A stretch of 45,566 nt of DNA from Pedobacter ureilyticus (GCF_005925345.1 NZ_SSHJ01000029.1:1-45566); one strand, 5' to 3'. Positions 7,923 through 17,567 are shown, counted from the first letter of the stretch. Numbers and translations are program-made. The notes: generated by a model from the sequence alone, not told the origin.

Positions 7923-9317
7923 ATGTCAGTAACTAAGCCCAGCTTACCTAAAGGAACAAGAGATTTTTCGCCAAAAGAAATGGTGAAACGCAATTATATT
8001 TACGATACCATTAAAACGGTTTTCAAAAAATATGGCTATGCAGAAATTCAAACGCCAAGCATGGAAAATCTGCAAACCTTAACCGGTAAATATGGTGATG
8101 AAGGTGATAAATTGATTTTCAAGATTTTGAACTCTGGAGATTATTTAAAAGAAGCAGAAAGCAGAAAGCAAAAAGACCAAAGCTTTGAGTACAATGCCAA
8201 AAATATACTGACGTTAATTTCAGAAAAAGCCCTTCGATACGATTTAACCGTTCCTTTCGCTCGTTACGTAGTAATGCACCAAAGTGAAATTGCTTTTCCA
8301 TTTAAACGTTTCCAAGTACAGCCGGTTTGGCGTGCAGATAGACCACAGAAAGGGCGTTACCGCGAGTTTTATCAATGCGATGCTGATGTAGTGGGTTCGA
8401 CTTCACTACTTAACGAGGCAGAGTTTGTATTGATTTATCACGAAGCTTTGACTAATCTTGGCCTGAAAGATTTTAATATCAAAATTAATAATCGTAAAAT
8501 CTTATCCGGCATAGCCGAAATTATTGGCAAACCAGAGCTGATCGTGGACATGACCGTAGCCATCGACAAACTGGATAAAATAGGCTTAGATGGCGTAAGC
8601 AAGGAATTACTAGAGCGTGGCTTTACGGAAACTGATATTGAGAAACTGAAACCAGTAATTTTGTTAGAAGGTGCCAATGTAGAAAAGTTGGCCAGTCTAA
8701 AATCAGTTTTGGCAAATTCAACAACTGGCTTAAAAGGTATTGAAGAGATTGAAAAAGTGTTCGAATATGTAAATCATCTCAAATCTCACATCTCAAATCT
8801 CACATCTCATATAGAACTTGACATTACGCTTGCCCGTGGCTTAAACTATTACACAGGTTGTATTTTTGAAGTAAAAACCAATGAAGTGGCGATGGGCAGC
8901 ATTGGCGGGGGCGGCCGTTACGATGACCTAACTGGAATGTTCGGCTTGAAAGACTTAACCGGCGTTGGGATCTCTTTCGGTGCAGATCGGATCTACGATG
9001 TGCTGGAAGAATTGAACTTATTCCCCACTTCGGCACAACAAGGTACAAAAGTCTTGATCAGCAATTTTGATGAAACAGCAGAACTGTTTGCCCTTCCATT
9101 GCTGCAGCAATTAAGAGATGCAAATATTGCAGCAGAGCTTTATCCGGCATCGGTAAAACTGAAAAAACAAATGAGCTACGCCGATGCGAAAAGCATTCCT
9201 TATGTGATTTTAATTGGCGACGAAGAAATGCAAAGCGGGCAGCTCACTTTAAAAGATATGGTAAGTGGCGAACAACAGAAGTTAACGGCAGCAGAGATTG
9301 TTGCTAAGTTGAGTTAA
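7923..9317 (+). CDS. hisS: Histidine--tRNA ligase
   Basis: A 464-aa class II aminoacyl-tRNA synthetase that charges tRNA-His. Visible are the N-terminal [12 protein letters not shown], motif 2 region [20 protein letters not shown], the histidine-specific [10 protein letters not shown], motif 3 region GGGGRYDDL...[10 protein letters not shown], and a C-terminal anticodon-binding domain from ~370 ([18 protein letters not shown]). Two surface segments are unusual. Residues ~285-296 are encoded by a 14-bp tandem repeat, and residues ~75-85 by an AGCAGAAAGCAGAAAGC stretch; both look like intergenic repeat DNA carried in frame. The conserved motifs around them are intact, so the enzyme is probably active. 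Confidence 0.96.
   Translation: MSVTKPSLPKGTRDFSPKEMVKRNYIYDTIKTVFKKYGYAEIQTPSMENLQTLTGKYGDEGDKLIFKILNSGDYLKEAESRKQKDQSFEYNAKNILTLISEKALRYDLTVPFARYVVMHQSEIAFPFKRFQVQPVWRADRPQKGRYREFYQCDADVVGSTSLLNEAEFVLIYHEALTNLGLKDFNIKINNRKILSGIAEIIGKPELIVDMTVAIDKLDKIGLDGVSKELLERGFTETDIEKLKPVILLEGANVEKLASLKSVLANSTTGLKGIEEIEKVFEYVNHLKSHISNLTSHIELDITLARGLNYYTGCIFEVKTNEVAMGSIGGGGRYDDLTGMFGLKDLTGVGISFGADRIYDVLEELNLFPTSAQQGTKVLISNFDETAELFALPLLQQLRDANIAAELYPASVKLKKQMSYADAKSIPYVILIGDEEMQSGQLTLKDMVSGEQQKLTAAEIVAKLS
8775..8809 (+). repeat. 14-bp tandem repeat inside hisS
   Basis: The unit CATCTCAAATCTCA occurs at 8775-8788 and 8789-8802, with a partial third copy to 8809. It is read in frame, giving [13 protein letters not shown] just before the conserved ELDITLARG segment. 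Because 14 is not a multiple of three, each unit encodes different residues. Confidence 0.8.
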
Positions 9318-9327
9318 ATATATTCTC

Positions 9328-9416
9328 CGTCATTTCGACGATAGGAGAAATCTTCGGACTTTGAAAATCCAATTCCACAGATTTCTCCGTTTCGCTACGC
9401 TTCAGTCGAAATGACG
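9328..9416. repeat. Full palindromic GTCATTTCGAC element
   Basis: Outer arms CGTCATTTCGAC (9328-9339) and GTCGAAATGACG (9405-9416) are perfect complements. A second nested pair is GGAGAAATCT (9344-9353) and AGATTTCTCC (9379-9388). It fills the gap between the convergent hisS and thioredoxin-fold genes. Confidence 0.8.
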
Positions 9417-9421
9417 CATCG

Positions 9422-10024
9422 TCAATGTAACTGACTTAAAAGCTCGTTCAACTCCTGCTGTGTGGTTACAGTTTTATCTTTTGCATACCAACCATGAAGT
9501 TTTTCTGCTAATTCTGGCATAACCGTGCCTGCTATTTTCCACTCGCCCATTAAGTTTTGTAATACCGCAGGCCTTGGTCCCCACTTCGGTAAAACCAGAT
9601 TACCTGCTTCATCTAAAATCAACAGCACCGGAATTGCTCTGCCTCCATTGGTCAAATGCGCATCAATCAAAGGCAGGTTTTTGTCGCGTAAAGTTAATTT
9701 CAGCTCAAATTTTTCTGGCGCAGCCGATACTATTTTATAGATAACCGGCACAATTTGCGCTGCATCTCCACACCACCCTTCAGTAATCACCAGCAGGCGA
9801 TATTTGCCTTTAACGTTGGCTATAGTAGCGAGAAGATCAGCTGTAAGCGCTGTAGTTTTTTCTACCCTGTTCATGCGCTGCACATTCATTTTGGTATAAT
9901 GTAGCATTGCTTCAGAATTATCGGGACCTGTAGTTTCGCCTTTAGCCAATAACTCGTCTACCAATTTTCTATAGCTAGGGTAGTCTAGCGCCTCTTTATC
10001 AAAAATATTACTGTAATTAAGCAT
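9422..10024 (-). CDS. Thioredoxin-fold protein lacking the second active-site Cys
   Basis: A 200-aa protein of the thioredoxin_9-like group. The fold begins near residue 70 (KYRLLVITEGWCGDAAQIVP), and cis-Pro sits in GGRAIPVLLILD. The usual CxxC is WCGDA: Cys85 is present but the resolving Cys is Ala88. It therefore cannot form the normal intramolecular disulfide and may act as a monothiol or a binding protein. There is no signal peptide, so it is probably cytoplasmic. The first 70 residues are helical. Confidence 0.8.
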   Translation of the reverse strand: MLNYSNIFDKEALDYPSYRKLVDELLAKGETTGPDNSEAMLHYTKMNVQRMNRVEKTTALTADLLATIANVKGKYRLLVITEGWCGDAAQIVPVIYKIVSAAPEKFELKLTLRDKNLPLIDAHLTNGGRAIPVLLILDEAGNLVLPKWGPRPAVLQNLMGEWKIAGTVMPELAEKLHGWYAKDKTVTTQQELNELLSQLH

Positions 10025-10121
10025 AAAATAGCTGTAATAAAATGGTTACGCCCTTTTTTTAAATCTTTTATTGAGCGAGATTTGCGACCTCATTAACACA
10101 CAAAAACTCAACTGAATTTAA

Positions 10122-12581
10122 ATGGATAGGATTAAGTGCAAAGTTCTTTTATTAGCCGCTTTTATTTGTATTACAACTGTAAAAATTTATGCCCAAACTG
10201 GCAATACCGGCAAAATTAGCGGCAAAATAGTAGATGCCCAAACTAACGAAACCATCCCTTACGCATCGGCCATACTAACCGATAGAAAAACTAAAGCCAA
10301 AGTAAGAACGGTGCAATCAGACCTAGATGGAAACTTTACCATTCCTAGTTTACCTAATGGCGTATATACCTTTAAAGCAAGTTATATCGGTTACCAAACC
10401 ATGGTAAGAGATTCTATATCGATCACAGGCGCCTTAAAAAACATCAATTTGGGCACTATTAAAATGAAAACCGGCAAAGGCAATATCCTCAACGAAGTGG
10501 TAGTTACGGCACAAAAGCCAACCATGCAATTGGGCATCGATAAAAAAATATTCTCTGTAGACCAAAGCGTGGTAAGCGAAGGCGGCTCTGCTACTGATGT
10601 GCTGCAAAACGTGCCTTCGGTACAGACAGATATGGATGGGGGCGTTTCTTTAAGAGGGTCGGCTGCAAGGGTTTTGATAGACGGTAAGCAATCATTAATT
10701 GGAGGTGGCGATGTGGCGCAGATATTAGCCTCTATTCCTGCCAGCTCTATCGAAACCATCGAAGTAATTACCAACCCTTCTTCTAAATACGACGCTGAAG
10801 GGCAAACAGGAATCATCAACATTGTTTTAAAGAAGAACAAAAAACTGGGACTTAACGGTAACGTGGCCCTAACTGCGGGCAATAGAGACAATTATAACGC
10901 AACTACCAACTTGGCTTTTCAGAACAAAAACATTAACCTTTACGCCAACTACAGCTACCGTTACGGTAACAGACCGGGCAGTGGCTACAACAACACTTTG
11001 TATACAAGAGAGTTTGATGGTGTGGGCTTTGTGAGCCAAAACAACAATTCTAACGATCAAGATGAAAGCCACAATATAAAACTAGGCATAGACTACAACC
11101 TAAGCGAAAAAAGCACGGTTAGCCTTTCTGGCGGATTTAATACGAGGAACAGTTTGGATGAAGAATTTATTAGCTTAAACGGTTTTAGCTTGAGTAATGC
11201 TTTGGTAACGGGCTCTAACAGGCTTAACACCAGAGACCGGGAAGGTAACAACTATGATTTAAGTTTAGACTTCGTACAAAAACTAAAGAAAAAGGGAGAA
11301 GAGCTTACTTTTAATGCTAGCTACGCTACTGGAAATAACGATACCGATCAATTATTTAACACCGACCAATTTTTACCTACTAGCGAGTTTTTTCAACAAC
11401 GTACCCTTAGACCTACTGATAACAAGAACTACAATATCCAACTAGATTACACTTTGCCACTTACAGAAACATCACGTATCGAAGCTGGTTACAGGAGCCA
11501 GTTTAGGGTATCTAATAGTAGAACTTTAGCCGACTCGATTTATAATAATGTTTACGTTTTTAGTAGAACACTAAGTAATGACTTTAATAGCGATGACTAC
11601 GTGCATGCACTTTATGTAAACTATCAAAATCAGATTAAAAACTTCGGTTACCAAGTAGGTTTAAGAGGTGAAGATGCAGCTTTAGAAACCGAAATGGGTG
11701 CCTATGCGGCCGGTGGCGGGCTAAATTATACACCTGGCAGAGTTGCTTATACACGGTTGTACCCAAGTGTTTTTTTAACGCAAAAACTGAAAAATGAGCA
11801 ACAACTACAGCTAAGTTACAGTCGCCGTGTTAACCGCCCACGTGGCTGGGATACCAACCCGTTCTTAGACGTTTCTGACCCAATTAACTATCGCCAAGGT
11901 AACGTAAACCTAATGCCTGAAGACGTACACGCCTTTGAGTTTAGTTACAGCAGATTTTTCAAAAGTTTCTCTTTAGTGTCTTCCGTTTATTTCCGCCAGA
12001 CTAATGATGTGATCCAAAGAATTAGAACAGAGCTAGAAGGAGGTATTAACTTGACCACCCCACAAAACTTAACTAGTGCCAAAAACAGTGGTTTAGAATT
12101 GATTGGAAAATATGACATTTCTAAAAAATGGAACCTTACTTCTAACTTTAACTTATATCACAGAAAAATTGAAGGGGTAGCTCAATTCGGCACCAAAGAT
12201 GTTGATGGAGTAGCTTACAACGCTAACCTTACCAACAACATTACTTTACCTTATAACATTACACTACAATTAAGAGCAGATTACCGTTCAAATGAGGTAA
12301 CAGCACAAGGTACTTTTAAAGCCATGTATGGCTTTGATGCGGGTGCCAAAATGGATCTGATGAACAAGAAAGCGAGTTTAAGCTTCAACATTAGAAACTT
12401 GTTTAATACCCGTAAATTCCAAATGGAGTTCGAAAACACGGGCTCTACCATAGATTTTAGTAGGATGAGAGCCGGCAACATGGGCTCGCTAACCTTTTCT
12501 TACCGTTTTGGCAAATCAGACTTTAGCCAAAAGAAAAAGAAAGCACCAGAAGCACCAAAAATGGACGAAGAAAACTTCTAA
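10122..12581 (+). CDS. TonB-dependent receptor, OMP_b-brl_3 type (first of two)
   Basis: An 819-aa outer membrane protein. A signal peptide (LLLAAFICITTVKIYAQ) is followed by a carboxypeptidase-regulatory-like domain (~28-115: GKISGKIVDAQTNETIPYAS), a plug (~125-235, with VLQNVPSVQTDMDGGVSLRG and IEVITNPSSKYDAEGQTGIINI) and a beta-barrel rich in alternating aromatics to ~800. It likely imports or binds a ligand using TonB energy; the substrate is unknown. No SusD partner follows, so it is not a standard polysaccharide-utilisation receptor. A Lys-rich tail follows the barrel. A terminator and a second, paralogous receptor lie downstream. Confidence 0.9.
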   Translation: MDRIKCKVLLLAAFICITTVKIYAQTGNTGKISGKIVDAQTNETIPYASAILTDRKTKAKVRTVQSDLDGNFTIPSLPNGVYTFKASYIGYQTMVRDSISITGALKNINLGTIKMKTGKGNILNEVVVTAQKPTMQLGIDKKIFSVDQSVVSEGGSATDVLQNVPSVQTDMDGGVSLRGSAARVLIDGKQSLIGGGDVAQILASIPASSIETIEVITNPSSKYDAEGQTGIINIVLKKNKKLGLNGNVALTAGNRDNYNATTNLAFQNKNINLYANYSYRYGNRPGSGYNNTLYTREFDGVGFVSQNNNSNDQDESHNIKLGIDYNLSEKSTVSLSGGFNTRNSLDEEFISLNGFSLSNALVTGSNRLNTRDREGNNYDLSLDFVQKLKKKGEELTFNASYATGNNDTDQLFNTDQFLPTSEFFQQRTLRPTDNKNYNIQLDYTLPLTETSRIEAGYRSQFRVSNSRTLADSIYNNVYVFSRTLSNDFNSDDYVHALYVNYQNQIKNFGYQVGLRGEDAALETEMGAYAAGGGLNYTPGRVAYTRLYPSVFLTQKLKNEQQLQLSYSRRVNRPRGWDTNPFLDVSDPINYRQGNVNLMPEDVHAFEFSYSRFFKSFSLVSSVYFRQTNDVIQRIRTELEGGINLTTPQNLTSAKNSGLELIGKYDISKKWNLTSNFNLYHRKIEGVAQFGTKDVDGVAYNANLTNNITLPYNITLQLRADYRSNEVTAQGTFKAMYGFDAGAKMDLMNKKASLSFNIRNLFNTRKFQMEFENTGSTIDFSRMRAGNMGSLTFSYRFGKSDFSQKKKKAPEAPKMDEENF

Positions 12582-12607
12582 AGTACATTTAAGCAAATAA
12601 TTAAGTA

Positions 12608-12646
12608 AAAAATCCCTTAAGAAAAATTAAACCTTAAGGGATTTTT
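12608..12646 (+). terminator. Terminator after the first TonB-dependent receptor
   Basis: AATCCCTTAAG (12611-12621) pairs with CTTAAGGGATT (12633-12643) and is followed by TTT. It separates the two receptor genes into different transcripts. Confidence 0.75.
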
Positions 12647-12757
12647 GCTATCTAACGCCCTTAAAGACTTATTTACCATAGAACTTCTACTCCTGATAAA
12701 TAGAGTTTTACACAGTTTTTTTAATACCTTAGTATTTGAATTAGACCTAACCAAACG

Positions 12758-15175
12758 TTGAAGAATTTACTTAGCCTCACCTTTTTTTTATTTTCTATTT
12801 TTCCATTCTTAGCAAAATCTCAAACTGCCGATAAGGGTTCTATTAGAGGTAAAGTAATTGAAGAAGTTGGCGCAATGCCCATTCCTTTTGCGGTGGTCGC
12901 TATTTTTGAAAGTGATGCAGAGCAACCAGTAGTTACTTTTCAAACCGACGAAAACGGTAATTTCAAATTCAGCAACATTAAATTGGGCACCTACAAGCTT
13001 AAAGTAAGCTATGTTGGTTTTGGGTCACTTTTTGTTAACGAAATTACGGTAAGCAAAGCCGATTTAGATAAAAACGTAGGCACATTGAAATTGGCTACTG
13101 AGCAAAACAACCTAAACGAAGTAGTAATTACGGCAGAAAAACCAGTAATTGAAGTAGGTGCAGATGTAATTACCTACAACGTTGGCGCTAGCATTTTGGC
13201 AGAAGGCAGTACCGCTACAGATGTGCTTAAAAACGTACCTATGGTAGAGGTGGATATTGATGGTAACACCACCATTTCTGGCAAAAGAAGTACCCGTGTA
13301 TTTATTGATGGCAAACCTTCGGATTACATGACCTCTAACATTGCCGATTTGTTAAATGTACTTCCCTCTGATGCGATTGAGAAAATTGAAGTAATGACCG
13401 ACCCTCCAGCTAAATACTCGGCAGATGGCGAAGGCATTATCAATATTGTAATGAAAAAAGGATTTAAAGTGGGCTTTAATGGTAACCTCGGGATTTCTGC
13501 GGGCACGCAAGGCAATACCAACACTAACGCCAACGCCTCGTACCGTGGCGAAAAATATAGCATTACTGGAGGCGGAGCCTATCGTACAGGTATTTCGAAA
13601 AGATCAACCGAAAGCTACCGCACCAATTTTTTTCCAGACACTACTTTTTATTATAACCAGTTCGACAATGCTCGCAACGAAAGCAATGGAGGCAACTTTA
13701 GGGCGGCGTTAGATTGGGATATCAATAAAAAACAGAACCTCAGAATTAACACCAGTTACAATATTAACGGTAGCGATAGCTGGTCGGGCAACGACTTTTA
13801 TTACATTAACCAAGAAGAAGTGACCAAGCGCTTGCGCAACCAAGTTAATTTGGGCGATAATAGCAGCAGAAACTTCGTATTTAATACAGATTATAGCTTA
13901 ACTACTGATACCGCAGGCGGAAAATTAACAGCTGGTTTTACGGTAAATGCCAACAGTAGCAATTCACTTAGAAGCTTTGAGCGTACGTATGCTTTTCCAA
14001 CAAATTTAAACCCCAGCTTGCAACAAAACGATAATGAAATAGGTAATAGGGGTATCAATTTTAACTTAGATTACGATAAGCCAGTTTTTAAAAAGCGAGA
14101 CCGATTGGAGTTTGGTTTTGCCTTTAACTATCGTAAGAACGATAACGATTTATCGGTAGACAATTTCAATTACAGCACACAGCAATATGTAGGCAATGCG
14201 AGGTTAAGCAATAAGTTTTTCTACAACGAAAATATCATAGCCGGCTACCTGTCTTATAATTATCGAAAAAATGGCTGGTCGGCCAAGGCTGCCATGCGCA
14301 GCGAGTATACCAATGTAAATTTCGATTTATCTACTGGCGAAATTTACAACGTAGACCCTTATCTAAGTTTCTTCCCTTCGCTTTCCCTTAATCGCTTTTT
14401 TAGAAAAAGATATAACATTGGCGCAAGTTATAGCGTAAGAATCAACAGGCCTAGAGAGAATACATTAAACCCGCAGGTAAACAATGCTGATACGTTAAAT
14501 ATCTCCTACGGAAACCCTGAATTATCGCCATCATACACCCATCAATTTAACATTAGCTTTGGAGCCTTTGGCAAGCAGTGGTCTTTTACGCCACGCATTT
14601 CTTACTCAAATGCAACTGGTGTAATAGAAAGATATCGTTTTGTGAACACCAACGGAATTTCTGAAAGTACTTTTAACAATGTAGGCACCAATTATTCGGT
14701 AGCGCTAATGCTGATTGGCAATTACAGGCCAACTAAAAAAATATCAGCTAATGGAAATTTTAGTATTATCCAAAGCAACTATACATCTTCATTAAACAGC
14801 TCGCTCAATAGAGGAGGATTAAGTATTCGCTCTAGGGCCGGGTTTTCTATGCAACTACCTTATAAAACTGCTTTTGAAGCTAACCTAAACTACAACAACA
14901 ATGTAACGGCCCAAGGTCGAAACCAGGCCTCTATCAACACCAGCTTTGGTGCCCGCAAAGCTTTCCTAAAAAATAGGCTCTCGGCCCGTATTAGTGCAAA
15001 TGACCCTTTTAGGGGAAGAAGAAACTCTACATTTAACCAAGGCTTAAATTTCTTTTCTAACAGCTATGGCATAAACAACACCAATAACATTGTTTTTAAC
15101 ATCAACTATCGTTTTACTAAAGTTAAAGTAAACAAAGTTACGGTTCCGCCACCGCCAACTACTTCTAAAAATTAA
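12758..15175 (+). CDS. TonB-dependent receptor, OMP_b-brl_3 type (second of two)
   Basis: An 805-aa paralogue of the preceding receptor with the same order: signal peptide (LLSLTFFLFSIFPFLAKSQ), regulatory-like domain (GSIRGKVIEEVGAMPIPFAV), plug with VLKNVPMVEVDIDGNTTISG and IEVMTDPPAKYSADGEGIINI, and barrel. The start is TTG at 12758: an in-frame stop at 12737 excludes any upstream ATG, and the signal peptide begins directly at this codon. No TonB-box or substrate can be assigned, and no SusD follows. It differs from its neighbour in most barrel residues, so the duplication is not recent. Confidence 0.88.
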   Translation: MKNLLSLTFFLFSIFPFLAKSQTADKGSIRGKVIEEVGAMPIPFAVVAIFESDAEQPVVTFQTDENGNFKFSNIKLGTYKLKVSYVGFGSLFVNEITVSKADLDKNVGTLKLATEQNNLNEVVITAEKPVIEVGADVITYNVGASILAEGSTATDVLKNVPMVEVDIDGNTTISGKRSTRVFIDGKPSDYMTSNIADLLNVLPSDAIEKIEVMTDPPAKYSADGEGIINIVMKKGFKVGFNGNLGISAGTQGNTNTNANASYRGEKYSITGGGAYRTGISKRSTESYRTNFFPDTTFYYNQFDNARNESNGGNFRAALDWDINKKQNLRINTSYNINGSDSWSGNDFYYINQEEVTKRLRNQVNLGDNSSRNFVFNTDYSLTTDTAGGKLTAGFTVNANSSNSLRSFERTYAFPTNLNPSLQQNDNEIGNRGINFNLDYDKPVFKKRDRLEFGFAFNYRKNDNDLSVDNFNYSTQQYVGNARLSNKFFYNENIIAGYLSYNYRKNGWSAKAAMRSEYTNVNFDLSTGEIYNVDPYLSFFPSLSLNRFFRKRYNIGASYSVRINRPRENTLNPQVNNADTLNISYGNPELSPSYTHQFNISFGAFGKQWSFTPRISYSNATGVIERYRFVNTNGISESTFNNVGTNYSVALMLIGNYRPTKKISANGNFSIIQSNYTSSLNSSLNRGGLSIRSRAGFSMQLPYKTAFEANLNYNNNVTAQGRNQASINTSFGARKAFLKNRLSARISANDPFRGRRNSTFNQGLNFFSNSYGINNTNNIVFNINYRFTKVKVNKVTVPPPPTTSKN

Positions 15176-15224
15176 CTGGAGTAAAGAGCAAAGATTAAAG
15201 AGCTAGGACAAATTCTTAATTTCG

Positions 15225-15232
15225 TACTTTTG
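15225..15232 (+). promoter_or_regulatory. Candidate -7 box for the Nudix gene
   Basis: TACTTTTG matches TAnnTTTG and lies 39 bp before ATG 15272. Confidence 0.5.
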
Positions 15233-15271
15233 TAAAACTAGTTCACTAATACCTAAGCCCTAGCTGCTACA

Positions 15272-15826
15272 ATGACTGAAGAAAACCCATGGCAAACCCT
15301 AAGTAGCCAAGAAAAATACAACAACAATTGGATTAAGGTTACCGAACACCAGGTAATTAATCCATCTGGTGGAAGTGGGATTTATGGAGAAGTGCATTTT
15401 AAAAACATGGCTATTGGCATTTTGGCCTTAGACGAAGAAAACAACACTTGGCTGGTTGGCCAATATCGCTATCCGCTAAAGGCTTACAGCTGGGAAATAC
15501 CCGAGGGTGGTGGCCCGGTGGGCACCAACCCAGAATTGAGTGCTAAAAGAGAGCTGGCAGAAGAAACCGGCTTATCCGCAGGCAAACTTACCGAAATTCA
15601 GCGGATGCACCTTTCCAATTCTGTAAGTGATGAATTAGCTATTATTTACTTGGCTCAAGATTTAACGCAGGGCGAGGCAGAGCCAGAAGAAACCGAAGAT
15701 TTACAGCTAAAAAAAGTACCTTTTACAGCAGCCTATCAAATGGTTTTAGAAGGTAAAATTACCGATAGCATGAGTGTGGCTGCTATTCTTAAAGTGCATA
15801 TTTTATTGCAAGAAGGGGCTATTTAA
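15272..15826 (+). CDS. Nudix hydrolase, ADP-ribose pyrophosphatase-like
   Basis: A 184-aa cytoplasmic Nudix protein that probably cleaves ADP-ribose or another nucleoside diphosphate. The Nudix region is WEIPEGGGPVGTNPELSAKR followed by ELAEETGL, and the REL-x-EE-x-GL metal-binding half is intact. In the canonical GX5EX7REUXEEXGU box the first Glu is replaced here by Thr. The N-terminal strand region (WIKVTEHQVINPSGG) and VGQYRYPL fit the ADPRase branch. It lies 52 bp before plsC, which has its own -7 box. Confidence 0.88.
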   Translation: MTEENPWQTLSSQEKYNNNWIKVTEHQVINPSGGSGIYGEVHFKNMAIGILALDEENNTWLVGQYRYPLKAYSWEIPEGGGPVGTNPELSAKRELAEETGLSAGKLTEIQRMHLSNSVSDELAIIYLAQDLTQGEAEPEETEDLQLKKVPFTAAYQMVLEGKITDSMSVAAILKVHILLQEGAI

Positions 15827-15847
15827 CTTTAGGTTCGCAAAACTTTG

Positions 15848-15855
15848 TAACTTTG
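15848..15855 (+). promoter_or_regulatory. Candidate -7 box for plsC
   Basis: TAACTTTG matches TAnnTTTG, 23 bp before ATG 15879. Confidence 0.5.
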
Positions 15856-15878
15856 CAGTAAATCTATAAATCCTGTCA

Positions 15879-16613
15879 ATGAAGAAGCTGTTAGGCTACC
15901 TATTAACCCCAATATTTTATTTAACGTTCGGTCTGTTTTTAGCAATATTTCATCCCATACAATGGATATGCTACAAGCTTTTTGGCTATGCCGCTCATAA
16001 ACGTTCGGTAGATGTGCTTAATTTCTTCTTAACCTACTCGCAATTAACATTATTGAATGGCATCAGTTTTAAAAACGGTCACCAACTCCCTACTGATAGG
16101 CCTATTATTTTTGTAGCCAATCATCAGAGTATGTATGATATACCGAGCTTAATTTGGTTTTTGCGTAAACATCATCCAAAGTTTATTTCTAAAATTGAAT
16201 TGACGAAAGGCATCCCATCAATCTCCTTTAATTTAAAGTACGGCGGTGGTGCAAATATCGATAGAAAAGACAGTAAGCAATCTATTGGCGAAATTATTAA
16301 ACTGGGCCGCCGAATGAACGAAAAAAACTGGAGTACGGTAATTTTTGCTGAAGGTACTAGAGCTAAAGACGGTAAGATGAAGCCTTTTCAGGTAGGTGGA
16401 ATTGCAACGCTGTTAAAAATTGTGCCTAATGCTTTGCTGGTGCCTGTAGCTATAGAGAACTCGTGGCGTGTGGTGCGTAATGGCACTTACCCATTAAATG
16501 CGCTGTTACCTTTAAAGTGGACGGTTTTAGCGCCAATAGAAAGAGGCGATAAAAGTGCAGAAGAATTGGTTTTGCAAGCGGAGAACGCAATTAAGAAGCA
16601 GATTGGAAAGTAG
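15879..16613 (+). CDS. plsC: 1-acyl-sn-glycerol-3-phosphate acyltransferase
   Basis: A 244-aa membrane-associated acyltransferase that makes phosphatidic acid from lysophosphatidic acid. The catalytic HX4D motif is in VANHQSMYDIP (~83-92), and the glycerophosphate-binding motif is FAEGTRAKDGKMKPFQVGG (~165-183). An N-terminal hydrophobic segment (YLLTPIFYLTFGLFLAIF) anchors it. Length and motif spacing are normal. The 210-bp gap downstream to 16823 holds only a half palindromic element. Confidence 0.9.
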   Translation: MKKLLGYLLTPIFYLTFGLFLAIFHPIQWICYKLFGYAAHKRSVDVLNFFLTYSQLTLLNGISFKNGHQLPTDRPIIFVANHQSMYDIPSLIWFLRKHHPKFISKIELTKGIPSISFNLKYGGGANIDRKDSKQSIGEIIKLGRRMNEKNWSTVIFAEGTRAKDGKMKPFQVGGIATLLKIVPNALLVPVAIENSWRVVRNGTYPLNALLPLKWTVLAPIERGDKSAEELVLQAENAIKKQIGK

Positions 16614-16764
16614 CTATTTCTTAATTCACAAGTAGGCAAAAATCTTAAAGCGATTTTAAGACTCATTCATTTAACTTGTATTTATGCATAGCCGGTGTTG
16701 TTAACAATTCGGTGCGGTGATAACACAAGCTAAAAGAAAAGGAAAAAATCCACAAAAGACAGAA

Positions 16765-16797
16765 CGCTTTAAGATTCCAGCCTGCGCTGGAATGACG
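16765..16797. repeat. Half palindromic element with ATGACG end
   Basis: CTTTAAGATTCC leads into an ATTCCAGC...GCTGGAAT hairpin and the terminal AATGACG. It matches the right half of the full elements at 24557 and 43049. It is the only recognisable structure in the gap between plsC and the convergent response regulator. Confidence 0.6.
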
Positions 16798-16823
16798 CTC
16801 TTATGAAAGTCACTACTTCCTCA

Positions 16824-17567
16824 TTAAACATTCTTTGCATCAATCAGCTTAAAAAACGCATCCCTATAAGTATCTCCTACCGGGATGGTTTTACCAGCAA
16901 TGGCTATACGGCTACGCTCTATGCTTTCAATTTTATCTACGGCAATAATATAAGATTTGTGCACCCTAATGAAATCTCCTTTGGGCAAAGTTTCTTCCAT
17001 CTTTTTCATGTTTTGAAGGGTAATTACACGCTCATTTTTAGTAAAAATTGAGATATAGTCCTTCAATCCTTCGATGTAGAGAATATCATCTAATTCTATT
17101 TTCTGGATTTTATGCTCTGTTTTTACGAAAATAAAATCTTGGATTGGCGCTGCACTAACTGGTGCTGAAATAGGCTCGGGTGTAGGTACGGCAACCGCTG
17201 CTTCTTGCTTTTGATGCTGATTACGAACTTTTTCTACCGCTTTATAAAACCTATCAAATGCAATTGGTTTTAAGAGATAATCAGAAACGTTCAAATCATA
17301 GCTTTCTAAAGCATATTGCGAATAGGCGGTAGTTAAAATATAGCTTGCTTTATTTCCTGCGATTTTTAAAAACTGAATCCCTGTTAATTCTGGCATTTGG
17401 ATGTCTAAGAAAACCAAATCTATGTTACCCTCCTGCACCAACTGCATGGCTTCTATCGCATTTTCGGTACGTTTTACCAATTCTAAAAAAGGCACTTTAG
17501 CTACATAATCGGCAATAATATCGAGTGCTAGCGGCTCGTCATCAACGGCAATACATTTTAAAATCAT
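16824..17567 (-). CDS. LytTR-family response regulator
   Basis: A 247-aa regulator. The receiver domain (~1-120) has the acidic pair DD9-10, phospho-acceptor Asp55 in LVFLDIQMPELTG, and Lys in YLLKPIAF. After a linker rich in Ala/Pro (~125-145) comes the LytTR DNA-binding domain (FVKTEHKIQKIELDDILYIE, then FIRVHKSYIIAVDKIESIER). Its start overlaps the stop of the sensor kinase by 4 bp, so the two are translationally coupled. Probable targets are its own divergent promoter and the ABC transporter operon, given the repeat array between them. Confidence 0.9.
   Translation of the reverse strand: MILKCIAVDDEPLALDIIADYVAKVPFLELVKRTENAIEAMQLVQEGNIDLVFLDIQMPELTGIQFLKIAGNKASYILTTAYSQYALESYDLNVSDYLLKPIAFDRFYKAVEKVRNQHQKQEAAVAVPTPEPISAPVSAAPIQDFIFVKTEHKIQKIELDDILYIEGLKDYISIFTKNERVITLQNMKKMEETLPKGDFIRVHKSYIIAVDKIESIERSRIAIAGKTIPVGDTYRDAFFKLIDAKNV

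Noticed and set aside
8775..8809. Tandem units resembling a CRISPR array
   Set aside because: The units are contiguous without spacers, lie inside hisS and have no cas genes nearby.
10391..10891. Open frame opposite the first TonB-dependent receptor
   Set aside because: It mirrors the plug domain codons and shows no domain or signal pattern.
10122..15175. SusC/SusD polysaccharide-utilisation locus
   Set aside because: No SusD homologue, glycoside hydrolase or carbohydrate sensor is adjacent; the receptors are of the OMP_b-brl_3 type.
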